A stretch of DNA of 62,033 nucleotides. Source: Aeromonas sp. RU39B. GTDB taxonomy: Bacteria > Pseudomonadota > Gammaproteobacteria > Enterobacterales > Aeromonadaceae. Positions 1 to 9,248 of this stretch are shown here, piece by piece; position 1 is the first letter of the stretch; each line of letters begins with the position of its first letter. Position numbers and translations under genes: made by a program. The notes under the pieces are model-generated. The model did no database searches and was not told the DNA's origin. It worked only from the letters and a program-made list of their open reading frames with translations. The stretch spans positions 1-62,033 of the forward strand of contig NZ_FTMJ01000019.1 in assembly GCF_900156095.1 (NCBI RefSeq), given 5' to 3'.

Positions 1-86
1 TATCCTTGCCGAACACAGAAGTGAAACGCCGTAGCGCCGATGGTAGTGTGGCAGATGCCATGTGAGAGTAGGACACTGCCAGGCAC
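1..86 (+). rRNA. rrf: 5S ribosomal RNA, 3' part
   Basis: The sequence matches the last three quarters of gammaproteobacterial 5S rRNA, including the conserved stretches GAAGTGAAACGCCGTAGC and GATGGTAGTGTGG and the 3' strand of the terminal helix ending GCCAGGCA. The 5' part lies outside the window, so this is the distal end of an rRNA operon reading into the window. Confidence 0.95.
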
Positions 87-100
87 CCAATTGAACTAAA

Positions 101-130
101 AAGCCCATCTCGTATGAGATGGGCTTTTTT
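101..130 (+). terminator. rRNA operon terminator
   Basis: An 11-bp perfect stem (AAGCCCATCTC / GAGATGGGCTT) with a GTAT loop is followed by a T run. It lies 15 bases after the 5S gene and should end the rRNA operon transcript. Confidence 0.93.
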
Positions 131-328
131 GCGTCAGCGTTTCAGTTAATTCTACTCCTTGTTCGTCCCGATACATTGGCAAACCTTGTCTTAGCAATGG
201 TCTCTACTGCTCTTTTGTTGCTGGAATCGCTGAGCCAGGCTTTGTTTCCTTGGCCGAACTAGGTAGAGTAACCACAGGTTTGCGGGATCGCTCCTGCACA
301 TTTTTGACACTTACTCTGCGGTACTGAT

Positions 329-649
329 ATGGAACAAGTAAACAAGTCTGCATTCAGCGATGTACTGGAATATGTGCGTATGTCCCGTCGTCAAAACAAG
401 CTCAAGCGCGAAATCTCGGACAACGAGAAGAAGATCCGTGACAACCAGAAGCGTGTGCTGCTGCTCGATAACCTGAGCGACTACATCAAGCCGGGTATGA
501 GCATCGAAGAGGTGCAGGCGATCATTGCCAACATGCGCTCTGACTACGATGAACGTGTTGATGATTACATCATCAAAAATGCTGAGCTCTCCAAGGAGCG
601 TCGCGAACTGGGCATCAAGCTCAAGGCGATGAGCTCGCAGCAGAAGTAA
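329..649 (+). CDS. tmaR: Pole-localizer protein TmaR (YeeX, DUF496)
   Basis: This 106-residue, highly charged, probably coiled-coil protein is close to E. coli YeeX/TmaR over its whole length, with the conserved blocks [20 protein letters not shown] and [15 protein letters not shown]. In E. coli TmaR forms a cluster at the cell pole and holds PTS enzyme I there, so it influences PTS sugar uptake. The start at 329 matches the family length. No clear Shine-Dalgarno sequence precedes it (CGGTACTGAT), which is a small oddity. The gene stands alone: the rRNA terminator is 200 bases upstream and its own terminator follows at once. A link to the PTS-type dihydroxyacetone kinase in this window is possible but only inferred. 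Confidence 0.93.
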   Translation: MEQVNKSAFSDVLEYVRMSRRQNKLKREISDNEKKIRDNQKRVLLLDNLSDYIKPGMSIEEVQAIIANMRSDYDERVDDYIIKNAELSKERRELGIKLKAMSSQQK

Positions 650-657
650 TCACATAG

Positions 658-679
658 ACCGGCCGACAGGCCGGTTTTT
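658..679 (+). terminator. tmaR terminator
   Basis: A 7-bp GC-rich stem (ACCGGCC / GGCCGGT) with loop GACA is followed by TTTTTC, 8 bases after the tmaR stop codon. Confidence 0.88.
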
Positions 680-853
680 CTTAATGATGTCTTTATCGTC
701 ACAGAATTGTAAGTGACTAATGACTCCCTTTTTGCCTTTCTCCCTGTGGGCCTGATACCATCTTTATTAACAGGCTCAAGCGCTGGATTGCGACTGGTCG
801 CCTTGTTACCAACTACAAGACTAATAAGTTGTGCAACCATGGTGAGGTTTTGA

Positions 854-3800
854 ATGGGCGCACCCTCGCAGACCGATAATGAAAAAGTGGCATCAGAGGA
901 TAAGCTGAGCGTAAAACCACCGAAAGGTCGTTTTTGGTGGGTTAAATGGCTGTTTCTCATATTGTTTCTCATCGTCTTAGGTGCAGTGGCCGCACTGGTG
1001 GGATTCGAGATGAAGACATCGACGCTGCAATCTCGGGAGTTTTCCCGTTACGCTGCCGATCTCACCTACTATGTGGACAAGGGGGCGAGCCCGCAGATCT
1101 CTTTCCCGAAAGATGGCCCGTTTGACCGGCGTTTGGGATATGTTGCCCTGCCTGACATCCAGCAGCGTCTGTTGCAGCGGGGCTATGAGATCAGCAAACA
1201 GGTGCGCTTCTCCGATGCGCTGTTCCAATATGCCCAGCATGGTTTTTATGTCCCCTATACCGAGAAGGTACAGGCGGGCTTAACCCTGCACGATTGCCGT
1301 GCAGAGCCGGTCTATCAATACCGCTATCCCGGTTATCACTACCCCGATTTCAAGTCGATCCCACCGCTTGTGGTGCAGTCGCTGCTGTTTATCGAGAACC
1401 GGAATCTGCTCAGTGACAAAGAGCCCCTGGCAAACCCGGCGGTAGACTGGCCGCGTTTTCTTAAAGCCGCTATCTCGCAGGTTGGCCGTAAGCTGGAAAT
1501 GCAGGACACCTCGGCCGGCGGCAGTACCTTGGCCACCCAGGTCGAAAAGTACCGTCACTCACCGGATGGACTGACTTCCTCGCCCAAAGAGAAGCTGCTG
1601 CAGATGATCTCGGCCAGTGTTCGTGCCTATCGCCTCGGGCCGCAGACACTGGAAGCACGTAAGCTGGTCGCCTGGGCCTATCTCAACTCGGTGCCACTCT
1701 CAGCGGCTCCGGGCCACGGTGAAGTACACGGTCTGGGTGATGGATTGTGGGTGTGGTTTGGCGCAGATCCGGCCCGGGTCAATATGCTGCTCGACCCGTT
1801 ACGCAATGAAAACACCACGCTGGAGGAGCAGGGGTTGGCACTGCGTCAGGTGGTAGCCCTGATGATTGCTCACCGCCGTCCATCTTATTATCTGGCGCAA
1901 GGACGCAATGATCTGGCGGCACTGACCGACAGCTATCTGCGCCTGTTTGTGCAAGAGGGGATGATTGAGCCGCGGTTGATGGCGGCGGCACTGCGTACCG
2001 AACTGAAATTTCGCAATTTCAGTGCTTCGCCCGCCATCATCAAGGTCAATAGCAGCAAGGGGTTACAGGTTGCCCGTTCCCGTCTTGGGCGCCAGCTCGG
2101 TGTGCAGCTCTATGATCTCGATCGGATGGACCTGATTGCTGACACCAGTCTTAACTTCGATCTGCAATCCCAGGTCACCGATTACCTGCATCGATTGGCC
2201 GATCCGACCTATGCAGCCGAAGTCGGTCTGTTTGGTGAGCGTTTGCTCTCGCCTGAAAAGACCGGTGATGTTCGTTACAGCTTTACCCTGTTTGAGCGGG
2301 GAGAAGATGGTTTCCGCGTCCGGGTTCAGACCGATAACACCGACCAGCCGTTCGATATTAACGAGGGCAGTAAGTTGGAGCTCGGCTCGACCGCCAAACT
2401 GCGGGTGCTGACCACTTACCTTGAGATTGTGGCCGAACTGCATGACCGCTATTTCGCGATGCCGGTTGATATGCTGCGCAAGCAAGAAGTGCAGGACAAT
2501 CTCAGCCGTTGGGCAATCTCTTGGCTGATGGCTAACGAGGATCGTAACCTGCCGGCCATGCTGGAAGCGGCGCTCGATCGCAAGTACTCCGCCAGCCCGT
2601 TTGAAGGGTTCTTTACCGGCGGTGGGATGCACACCTTCAATAACTTCCGTAAAGAAGATAATGACCGCCTGCCGACCATGCGCGAGTCGCTGCGTGAGTC
2701 GATCAACCTGCCGTTTGTTCGTCTGCTGCGTGATATCTCGCGTTATAGCCTCTATCGCGAAGGGAACCGGGCCGAGCTGTTGCGCGATGATAATGACCCG
2801 CGCCGTATGGACTATCTGAAGCGTTTTGCTGACCAGGAGGGGCAGACCTATCTGCTGCGCTTCTGGCGTAAGTATCAGGATAAAAGCGCCGATGATCGGA
2901 TGGATACCTTCCTTGATGGCCTGAAACCCAGTGCGGTGCGTTTGGCGGCGGTTCACCGCTATCTCTTCCCCGAAGCCAGCATCGAGCAGTTCACTGACTT
3001 CCTGAGTCAGCGACTGCCCAAGGCCATGCGCAATGAACTCGGTGACAAGCGGATTCGCCAGCTCTATGACAGCTATGGCCCGGGTAAATACTCACTGCCG
3101 GATCAAGGTTACGTCGCGCGGGTACACCCGTTGGAGTTGTGGATGCTGGGCTATCTCAAGCATGCCGACAAACCCACGTTCAGCGATGCGGTGGTGGCCA
3201 GCCGTGATGAGCGCCAGGAGGTGTATGGCTGGCTGTTCAAGACCCGTCATCGCAGCGCTCGTGACAGCCGGATCCGCACCATGCTCGAGGTTGAGTCGTT
3301 CCTCGATATCCATCAACGCTGGCAGCGGCTCGGTTATCCGTTCGACCATCTGGTGCCCTCGCTGGCGACCGCGCTGGGTAGCTCGGGGGATCGCCCGGCG
3401 GCACTGGCCGAGCTGATGGGGATCATCATGAACGATGGCGTGCGTCTGCCGAGTATTCGTATCGATCGCCTCGCCTTTGGCGAGGGGACACCGTTCCAGA
3501 CCGAGTTCCTGCCACGGCCGGCTGCGGGCGTGCGCGTGTTGCCGAGTGAAGTGGCGACGGCGCTGCGTGGTGCACTGTCACAAGTGGTCGAAGCGGGCAC
3601 CGCACGGCGGATTTCCGGCGCCTTCACCCTGCCGGATGGGTCGCCGCTGATCATGGGCGGCAAGACCGGTACCGGCGATAACCGACTTGAGACCTTTGGT
3701 CGGGGTGGTAGCGTAGTTAGTTCGCTGGCACGTAACCGTACTGCGACTTTCGTGTTCTACATCGGCGCTGACCACTTCGGCACCCTGACCGCCTATGTGC

Positions 3801-3946
3801 CGGGCAGCGAATCGGACAAGTTCCGTTTCACCTCGGCGCTGCCGGTTCAGGTGCTCAAGGGGATGGCACCGATTCTGACACCCTATCTGCAGCCGGGTGC
3901 CCATACCGAATGCCGGGCTGCATTGGCACCGGTTTCGGAGCAGTGA
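854..3946 (+). CDS. Large transglycosylase/transpeptidase-like (class A PBP-like) membrane protein
   Basis: The 1030-residue protein has one N-terminal membrane anchor (about residues 28-52) and then a GT51-like peptidoglycan glycosyltransferase region. The GT51 region carries a FIENRNLL block with a candidate catalytic Glu at 181, and GGSTLATQ at about 220. A penicillin-binding transpeptidase region follows, with S512-T-A-K515 (SxxK), S616-I-N618 (SxN) and K937-T-G (KTG). It should act in the periplasm on cell-wall synthesis. It departs from normal class A PBPs: the first GT51 motif reads EN rather than ED and lacks the usual H-x-G, the ExYLN Glu is Ala (AWAYLN), and about 320 residues separate SxN from KTG. 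The start follows GGTGAGG at a good distance. It is monocistronic. The family resemblance is firm, but whether both activities remain is unknown. Confidence 0.85.
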   Translation: MGAPSQTDNEKVASEDKLSVKPPKGRFWWVKWLFLILFLIVLGAVAALVGFEMKTSTLQSREFSRYAADLTYYVDKGASPQISFPKDGPFDRRLGYVALPDIQQRLLQRGYEISKQVRFSDALFQYAQHGFYVPYTEKVQAGLTLHDCRAEPVYQYRYPGYHYPDFKSIPPLVVQSLLFIENRNLLSDKEPLANPAVDWPRFLKAAISQVGRKLEMQDTSAGGSTLATQVEKYRHSPDGLTSSPKEKLLQMISASVRAYRLGPQTLEARKLVAWAYLNSVPLSAAPGHGEVHGLGDGLWVWFGADPARVNMLLDPLRNENTTLEEQGLALRQVVALMIAHRRPSYYLAQGRNDLAALTDSYLRLFVQEGMIEPRLMAAALRTELKFRNFSASPAIIKVNSSKGLQVARSRLGRQLGVQLYDLDRMDLIADTSLNFDLQSQVTDYLHRLADPTYAAEVGLFGERLLSPEKTGDVRYSFTLFERGEDGFRVRVQTDNTDQPFDINEGSKLELGSTAKLRVLTTYLEIVAELHDRYFAMPVDMLRKQEVQDNLSRWAISWLMANEDRNLPAMLEAALDRKYSASPFEGFFTGGGMHTFNNFRKEDNDRLPTMRESLRESINLPFVRLLRDISRYSLYREGNRAELLRDDNDPRRMDYLKRFADQEGQTYLLRFWRKYQDKSADDRMDTFLDGLKPSAVRLAAVHRYLFPEASIEQFTDFLSQRLPKAMRNELGDKRIRQLYDSYGPGKYSLPDQGYVARVHPLELWMLGYLKHADKPTFSDAVVASRDERQEVYGWLFKTRHRSARDSRIRTMLEVESFLDIHQRWQRLGYPFDHLVPSLATALGSSGDRPAALAELMGIIMNDGVRLPSIRIDRLAFGEGTPFQTEFLPRPAAGVRVLPSEVATALRGALSQVVEAGTARRISGAFTLPDGSPLIMGGKTGTGDNRLETFGRGGSVVSSLARNRTATFVFYIGADHFGTLTAYVPGSESDKFRFTSALPVQVLKGMAPILTPYLQPGAHTECRAALAPVSEQ

Positions 3947-4084
3947 AGTGGCGGTTTGAATATGAACAGCAGATGAAGAAACCACTCAGAATGGCTTCAG
4001 TCTGGCAGGCGTAGGTTAGCAATACACGTCAAGCCCACCCCGGTTTGAGTGGCTCTCATGTGACGCTTCCAATCTGTCATTATC

Positions 4085-4109
4085 GCGCCTCTTTTGAGGC
4101 GCTTTTTTT
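4085..4109 (+). terminator. Terminator downstream of the PBP-like gene
   Basis: A 7-bp stem GCGCCTC / GAGGCGC with loop TTTT is followed by seven T. It lies 139 bases after the stop codon of the PBP-like gene. Confidence 0.85.
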
Positions 4110-4128
4110 ATGTGAATGGGTTGGCGAG

Positions 4129-4698
4129 TTAAATGCGTGGCAGAGGTAACCCAGTCAACCAGGCATGGCCATCCCACCACAAGGCGGCCAACAATAGCAG
4201 CGCAGCCGAAAAGCTGGCGAGATCAAAACGCCAGTCTGGCGTCATCACAGGTGTGCGCCAGCCATCGCGGTAAATAATCAGAATGATTTCGATGGCTGAC
4301 CAGAGTGTCAATGCGCCAAACAGCAGCAGGGCGCGGGATTCGGTATTAACCAACACATGCCCGAGTGACCACAACAGCACTGCCAGCAGCTGTGGATGGC
4401 GCAGCCAGCGGCGCAGATGGTTGGGGCCCATACTGCAGCACAGCAACCAGATAGCAAGTGGCAGCATCACCATGGCCGCTGCTGCCCCCCAACCCGGTGG
4501 CGTATAAAAAGGGGTGGCTAGGCTGTCACGCCAACCGGCCAGCATGCAGCCAAATGCGATCACCACGCCGAGTGAAAACACCCCCTTATAGCGCTGCTCG
4601 CCCAGCCGCTCGATCAGCAAGGCTCGTCGGGTCGGCCACATGGCCACCGAGAGATGAAGCAGGGTAAACAGAAGCACACCCAGGGTGAGCAGCAGCAT
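4129..4698 (-). CDS. nnrU: NnrU family integral membrane protein
   Basis: This 189-residue hydrophobic protein has about six predicted membrane spans and the NnrU-type core RHPQLLAVLLWSLGHVLVN. NnrU proteins are linked to nitrite/nitric-oxide reductase expression in denitrifiers, but their biochemical role is unclear and they are widespread outside denitrifiers. I chose the start at 4698 because GGAGG lies 5 bases upstream of it. The longer reading from 4800 would translate through the terminator of the upstream glycerate kinase gene. No denitrification genes are nearby, so the name reflects the family only. Confidence 0.85.
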   Translation of the reverse strand: MLLLTLGVLLFTLLHLSVAMWPTRRALLIERLGEQRYKGVFSLGVVIAFGCMLAGWRDSLATPFYTPPGWGAAAAMVMLPLAIWLLCCSMGPNHLRRWLRHPQLLAVLLWSLGHVLVNTESRALLLFGALTLWSAIEIILIIYRDGWRTPVMTPDWRFDLASFSAALLLLAALWWDGHAWLTGLPLPRI

Positions 4699-4767
4699 GA
4701 ATGCCTCCGAAGCCAGATGCAGAGTCTCATGATGCCGTAACCCCTTGAATTTGTGCAGCCACGGCAA

Positions 4768-4794
4768 GAAAAAAGCCGGCGTGTGGCCGGCTTT
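4768..4794 (-). terminator. Terminator of the glycerate kinase gene
   Basis: On the minus strand an AAAGCCGGC / GCCGGCTTT stem is followed by a T run. It lies just after the glycerate kinase stop codon and between it and nnrU. Confidence 0.88.
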
Positions 4795-4812
4795 GGTCAT
4801 AAATGGAGTGCT

Positions 4813-5949
4813 TTAGCTGCGTGAGAGTGTCCATAGCGCCGCCACATTACGGGCTGTGAGCTCCAAATTGTTGTGGGCGGTGGCCAGCGCTTCCGGCAGT
4901 GCCATAGCGCGATTAACGATGGCAAAAACCGCATCGATACCATGCTGATGCACCACACCGCAGTCATCCGACAGGCAACCGGCAATCCCGATGACCGGTT
5001 TGCCAAAGCGCTTGGCGCAGCGTGCCACGCCGATCGGCGTCTTGCCGTGGATGGTTTGGCTGTCGATACGCCCTTCGCCGGTGATCACCAGATCTGCATC
5101 GCATACGGCATCGGCCAGTTTCAATGCTTCCAGCACGATCTCCACGCCGGGTTTGAGCTCGGCGCCGAGCAGACCGTGCAGGGCTGCTCCCATGCCACCG
5201 GCTGCCCCCGCACCGGGCTGATTGGCGACCTGACGTCCCAATTGTTGCTCGATACGATGGGCATAGGCAGCCAGATTGGCGTCGAGTTCAGCCACCATCT
5301 CGTGGGTTGCCCCTTTCTGCGGACCGAAAATCGCCGAGGCACCTTTGGGGCCACACAGCGGGTTGTTCACATCGCACGCCACCTCAATCTGCAGCGTTGC
5401 CAGCCGCGGATCGAGCCCGGAGAGATTGATGTTGGCCAACTCGGCCAAGGCGCCGCCCCCCGCACCAATTGGTGTGCCATCCGCCTTATCAAGGCGGCCA
5501 CCGAGCGCTTGAATCATGCCGGCACCAGCATCGTTGGTCGCGCTGCCGCCAATGCCGAGGATCAGGTGCTCCACGCCCAGATCGAGCGCCGCCAGGATCA
5601 ACTCACCGGTACCATAGGTGGTGGTCAGCAGCGGGTTACGCAGCTCGGGAGCCACCAGATGCAGGCCAGAGGCGGCGGCCATCTCGATCACGGCACGCTT
5701 GCCGTCACCGAGCAGACCGATAAAGGCCTCAACCCGGTTACCGAGCGGAGCGGTTACCTCTACCGGAACAATCCGCCCGCCGGTCGCATCCACCAGTGAC
5801 TGGACCGTGCCCTCACCGCCATCAGCCATCGGCAGCTTGATATAGCTGGCATCAGGCAGTACCTGACGAAAGCCGGCTTCGATGGCATCGGCCACCTGCA
5901 TGGCGCTTAAGCTCTCTTTGAAAGAGTCAGGGGCAATCACGATTTTCAT
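4813..5949 (-). CDS. glxK: Glycerate 2-kinase (GarK/GlxK type)
   Basis: This 378-residue protein belongs to the GarK/GlxK glycerate kinase family, which phosphorylates D-glycerate to 2-phosphoglycerate with ATP and feeds sugar-acid or glyoxylate carbon into glycolysis. It begins with the typical [16 protein letters not shown] and carries [22 protein letters not shown] and GEGRIDSQT, all family signatures. The start at 5949 has AGGAAAA upstream and matches the family N-terminus. It follows the GntP-type permease gene by only 10 bases, so the two are co-transcribed, with a CdaR-type regulator just upstream. I cannot tell garK from glxK by sequence alone. Confidence 0.93.
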   Translation of the reverse strand: MKIVIAPDSFKESLSAMQVADAIEAGFRQVLPDASYIKLPMADGGEGTVQSLVDATGGRIVPVEVTAPLGNRVEAFIGLLGDGKRAVIEMAAASGLHLVAPELRNPLLTTTYGTGELILAALDLGVEHLILGIGGSATNDAGAGMIQALGGRLDKADGTPIGAGGGALAELANINLSGLDPRLATLQIEVACDVNNPLCGPKGASAIFGPQKGATHEMVAELDANLAAYAHRIEQQLGRQVANQPGAGAAGGMGAALHGLLGAELKPGVEIVLEALKLADAVCDADLVITGEGRIDSQTIHGKTPIGVARCAKRFGKPVIGIAGCLSDDCGVVHQHGIDAVFAIVNRAMALPEALATAHNNLELTARNVAALWTLSRS

Positions 5950-5959
5950 GGTGTTTTCC

Positions 5960-7222
5960 TTAAGCGAGACCAAATACGCCAAACATCAGGGTGGAAACCA
6001 GCGCGATGGTGGCACCGACAGCCGTTTCGTAGGGGATCAGTTTGAGACGCTCACCCACACTCATATGAACACTACCACCCGTGGCGTGGAAGAAGGAGCC
6101 GTGCGGCATGTGATCAAACACGGTCGCACCGGCGTGAATCATGGCGGCACCGGCCAGGGCGCTGACGCCCAGCTCCAGCAGGGTATGACTAAAGACGCTG
6201 GAGGCGACTGCAGTACCGGCTGTGGTCGATGCGGTAGCCAGCGACATCAGGGCGCCGGAGACCGGAGCGAGCAGATAAGAGGGCAGGCCGGAAGCGGTCA
6301 GACCGGAGATCATCACATCCTTGAGACCCGAGTTGGCAATGATGCCGGCCAGAGTACCGGTACCCAGCAGCATGATGGCGACCGGCGCCATGCGCGCGAG
6401 GCCGGAGACGGCATACTGGTTGATGTGGCTGAACTTGCCCATCATCAGGGCGCCGACCAGACCGCCGAGCGGCAGTGCGATCAAGGGGTCAACCACGATG
6501 CCAGCCAGCGGACGCAGGGCCAGCAGCAGGATGGCGCACAGCGGCGCGCTGATAGCAGCGGTGAAGGCTGGCAGCGTCAGACCATGGGTATTGATCACCT
6601 CCTGCTCAGCCACCTTGCTGCCCTTGTTGTTCAAACGCTTGGCCAGATAGTAGGTCAGAGCCAGACCGAACAGGCCCGGAATGATACCGGCCATCATCAC
6701 CGAGGTGAGTGGTTGGTGGAAGGTGTCGGCTGCGGCAATCGCATTGGGGTTGGGGGACATCACGTTGCCCGCTTTACCACCACCGATCATCGCCAGCAGG
6801 ATGGCCGGCTTGGAGAGATCGGCGCGGCGGGCAATAGCCAGCGCAATCGGGGCGACCGTGATGACCGCCACGTCAATAAATACGCCGACGGCCGTCAGGA
6901 TCAGGGTCGCCAGTGCCAGTGCCAACAGGGCGCGGGTTTCGCCCAGTTTGCGGACGATGGTTTCTGCAATAGTGGTCGCTGCGCCCGATTCAATCAGTAC
7001 GCCAGCCAGAACACCGGCAGCCAGAATACGCATCACTGCTGTGGTGATGCCTTGGGCGCCACCAATCATCAGGGTGACGGTTTGGCTGAGATCGGCCCCG
7101 CCGATCAGGCCACCGGCCAGGGCGCCGACCAGCATCCCGTAAGCGGGCGGAACTTTCTTTAAAATCAACGTGATGGATATTACAAGCGCGGCCAGTGCGC
7201 CTAAGGCGGTGATGGATGTCAT
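5960..7222 (-). CDS. GntP-family sugar-acid permease, probably for glycerate
   Basis: The 420-residue polytopic protein has the GntP (gluconate:H+ symporter) family pattern: about 12 hydrophobic spans, [19 protein letters not shown], and [22 protein letters not shown] in the core. It would import a sugar acid with protons across the inner membrane. Co-transcription with glycerate kinase, and the CdaR-type regulator upstream, point to glycerate or a related acid as substrate; this is inferred from context. I take the start at 7222 ([10 protein letters not shown]) because the extra 32 residues of the longer frame are not hydrophobic and not family-like. A GAG just upstream is a weak ribosome binding site. 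Confidence 0.9.
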   Translation of the reverse strand: MTSITALGALAALVISITLILKKVPPAYGMLVGALAGGLIGGADLSQTVTLMIGGAQGITTAVMRILAAGVLAGVLIESGAATTIAETIVRKLGETRALLALALATLILTAVGVFIDVAVITVAPIALAIARRADLSKPAILLAMIGGGKAGNVMSPNPNAIAAADTFHQPLTSVMMAGIIPGLFGLALTYYLAKRLNNKGSKVAEQEVINTHGLTLPAFTAAISAPLCAILLLALRPLAGIVVDPLIALPLGGLVGALMMGKFSHINQYAVSGLARMAPVAIMLLGTGTLAGIIANSGLKDVMISGLTASGLPSYLLAPVSGALMSLATASTTAGTAVASSVFSHTLLELGVSALAGAAMIHAGATVFDHMPHGSFFHATGGSVHMSVGERLKLIPYETAVGATIALVSTLMFGVFGLA

Positions 7223-7296
7223 CTCGGGTACCAGGTTTGTTGGAATGGTCGCATTATGGCCAAGCGTCAGAAACTGTCTTTGTTGAATCCAACGAA

Positions 7297-7341
7297 GATT
7301 AGGCCTATGAATGGCCAATCAATTGTATGAATGTCCTAATC
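7297..7341. promoter_or_regulatory. Candidate CdaR operator region
   Basis: Between cdaR and the permease gene lies an inverted repeat GATTAGG ... CCTAATC. It encloses two direct copies of TATGAAT (7306-7312 and 7326-7332) whose starts are 20 bases apart, close to two helical turns. The position fits control of the permease-kinase genes by CdaR. No footprint is known to me. Confidence 0.4.
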
Positions 7342-8455
7342 ACTGATTGAGTTCTTGCGCCAGATAGAGCAGGAATTTTTCATCTAACTTATTGATATTT
7401 AAACCTGTTATCTCCTCGATACGAGAGAGTCGATAACGCAGGGTATTGGGATGAATAAACAGGGCGGCAGCGGCCTGATGCAGATCACAGTTCTCGCAGA
7501 AATAATGGTGCAGGGTTTTGCGAAGTGCTCCTTTCGGGTCCTTCTGGATTAATTTCTGCATCGGTTCGACCAAGCGGCTGGTCTGCCATGAGTTGGCCAG
7601 CGAGGCGAGCAGCACAGGTAGCCGGAACTCCTCGAAGAAGTAGACCTGTCGGCGCGGCGCATGGCGATTGCCCTGACGCAGGGTTTCGCAGGCGGTGTGC
7701 CAGGAGAGCGCCAGTCCGTCGATGCCGGGGAAGTAGTCACCTACGGCGATACGAACCCGCGCACTGCCGATGCGCTCGAGCAAACTGCGAATGCGTTCAC
7801 GCTCGAGGCCGGTATGCCACCCCTTATCGGTCAACTGGATGGGTTTGAGCACCACGATCTCGTCCAGCCCGTGGATGGCTACCAGATTGTCCCGTTCGGG
7901 GTGCTCCAGCAGATGTACCAGATGGCGCAGGCGATCCGGTTCGGGTTGTTCCAGCCGGATCACGGTGGCAACCCGCGGCTGAGCCAGATCGATACCGAGC
8001 CGCTCCGCTGCCCGGGCAAGGTGGGCCGGTTTGCCATCCTGACGCAGCAACTGCAACACCAGCTCTTCGCGGTGGCGGCGATCCCACTGCAACTGTTCCG
8101 ACAGCGCCGCCTGCTCGAGGATCAATTCGGCGGTCATCTGCACCAGCGCGGCGTAGGCCCGCACCTGTTCGGGATCGCCAGAGATGCCGATAACGCCGAT
8201 CCGCTCACCTTGGAAGGTGATGGGCTGGTTGATACCGGGACGCACCCCTTTCAGCCGTTGGGCGGTTGCTTCATCAATCTCGACCACTCGGTTTTCGTTG
8301 AGCGCGAGGATGGCCCCCTCATGGCGCTGTTGCAGGCGACTGGGGTCGCCCGAGGCGATGATGTGGCCATGGCGGTCCATTACGTTGACCGAATACGGAA
8401 GAATCTTCATGGCGCGCATCACGATCTGGCGGGCAATCTTGTCATCAAGTTCCAT
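7340..8455 (-). CDS. cdaR: CdaR-family transcriptional regulator (sugar diacid regulator)
   Basis: At 371 residues this matches the CdaR/SdaR family. The N-terminal sugar-diacid recognition domain (about residues 1-135) starts LDDKIARQIVMRAMKILPYSVNVM. The C-terminus has a PucR-type helix-turn-helix (about residues 315-371) containing HPNTLRYRLSRIEEITGL. In E. coli CdaR activates garPLRK, gudPXD and gar/glx genes in response to glycerate or glucarate. Here it lies directly upstream of a permease and a glycerate kinase on the same strand, so it probably controls them. AGGA precedes the start at a good distance. The divergent neighbour is yacL. Confidence 0.92.
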   Translation of the reverse strand: MELDDKIARQIVMRAMKILPYSVNVMDRHGHIIASGDPSRLQQRHEGAILALNENRVVEIDEATAQRLKGVRPGINQPITFQGERIGVIGISGDPEQVRAYAALVQMTAELILEQAALSEQLQWDRRHREELVLQLLRQDGKPAHLARAAERLGIDLAQPRVATVIRLEQPEPDRLRHLVHLLEHPERDNLVAIHGLDEIVVLKPIQLTDKGWHTGLERERIRSLLERIGSARVRIAVGDYFPGIDGLALSWHTACETLRQGNRHAPRRQVYFFEEFRLPVLLASLANSWQTSRLVEPMQKLIQKDPKGALRKTLHHYFCENCDLHQAAAALFIHPNTLRYRLSRIEEITGLNINKLDEKFLLYLAQELNQ

Positions 8456-8544
8456 GCTGGTTCCTGGTCAGAGAGCGGGCGGGGTGTCCCTTGCGGTCAC
8501 AGACCGCTAGAATAGGCGCCACTTTATCCCAGATGGACACCACG

Positions 8545-8916
8545 ATGGACTATGAATTTCGGCGTGACGGCTTTGGCGGCTATCGCGCCCTCTTCTCCAT
8601 GGGGCATGAAGCGATTGGCCAATGGTTGATCGACGAGGTTGGCAAGGATGATGACAAGGTTGATGAACTGCTGACTCTGATTGACCGTCTTAGCGCCCGC
8701 CAGTTGGAAGAGTATCACCTGCCGGGGCGCGATTATTCGCTGACCCTGACCCAGGAAGAGGCCGAGGTGAAAGCCAATGTGCTCAATATCAGCCTCGACG
8801 AGGATCTGGACGATCTCGCCTACTATGACGATGAGCAGCTGGCGTTGTGCGGACTCGAGGATTTCGCCGCAGTGCTGACCTCTTGGCGCGCGTTTGTTCG
8901 TAACGAGGACTGGTAA
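8545..8916 (+). CDS. yacL: UPF0231 family protein YacL
   Basis: The 123-residue acidic protein matches E. coli YacL: MDYEFxRD at the start, the SMGHE block, and YYDDEQLALCGLEDF near the C-terminus. The function is unknown. The start at 8545 matches the family N-terminus; the upstream in-frame ATG codons add residues with no family similarity. It is divergent from cdaR and is followed 24 bases later by an uncharacterised small gene on the same strand. Confidence 0.9.
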   Translation: MDYEFRRDGFGGYRALFSMGHEAIGQWLIDEVGKDDDKVDELLTLIDRLSARQLEEYHLPGRDYSLTLTQEEAEVKANVLNISLDEDLDDLAYYDDEQLALCGLEDFAAVLTSWRAFVRNEDW

Positions 8917-8940
8917 GTCCCCACTGACAGGATTGATAAC

Positions 8941-9204
8941 ATGTCTGATTTTGATGACAAAAAGGCCGACAAGGCCAGTAAGGCCAACAAGAAAAAGAGC
9001 TCTCCGTTGACCCTGCAACTGACGCTGGGCCCGAAAGATGCCTCGCGTCTGCACGCCCTGCATCTGGATGCCACCACGACCTTTGACGATCTGAGCCTAC
9101 CCAAGAGCGTACTGATCAAGGCGGCCCTGATCGCACTCGAAGAGATGGATGCCACTTCGCGCGGTGACCTGATCGCTCGTGTGATGGCCGAAAGCGGCCG
9201 CTAA
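8941..9204 (+). CDS. Small hypothetical protein with lysine-rich N-terminus
   Basis: I do not recognise this 87-residue protein. Residues 1-22 are rich in Lys, Asp and Ala (DDKKADKASKANKKK) and look disordered. Residues 23-87 look like a compact mixed fold (LTLQLTLGPKDASRLHALHL, then two predicted helices). ACAGGATTGATAAC gives a plausible ribosome binding site. It starts 24 bases after yacL, suggesting one transcript, and a strong terminator follows. Coding is supported by frame-consistent composition and position, not by a family match. Confidence 0.75.
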   Translation: MSDFDDKKADKASKANKKKSSPLTLQLTLGPKDASRLHALHLDATTTFDDLSLPKSVLIKAALIALEEMDATSRGDLIARVMAESGR

Positions 9205-9220
9205 GGTTTGTTGTTAGTTG

Positions 9221-9248
9221 AGAGCCCCGCTTCGGCGGGGCTCTTTGT
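9221..9248. terminator. Bidirectional terminator
   Basis: A 10-bp stem AGAGCCCCGC / GCGGGGCTCT with loop TTCG serves the small gene on the plus strand. It may also serve the convergent cupin gene. Confidence 0.85.

Noticed and set aside
4699..4800. Longer N-terminus of the NnrU protein (start at 4800)
   Set aside because: The extension is translated from the terminator of the upstream gene, while a strong GGAGG site lies before the ATG at 4698.
5882..7162. Long plus-strand open frame (426 codons) antisense to the GntP-type permease
   Set aside because: Its product is a Gln/Gly/His/Asp-rich low-complexity sequence, typical of the antisense frame of a hydrophobic membrane-protein gene in GC-rich DNA, and it covers two real genes.
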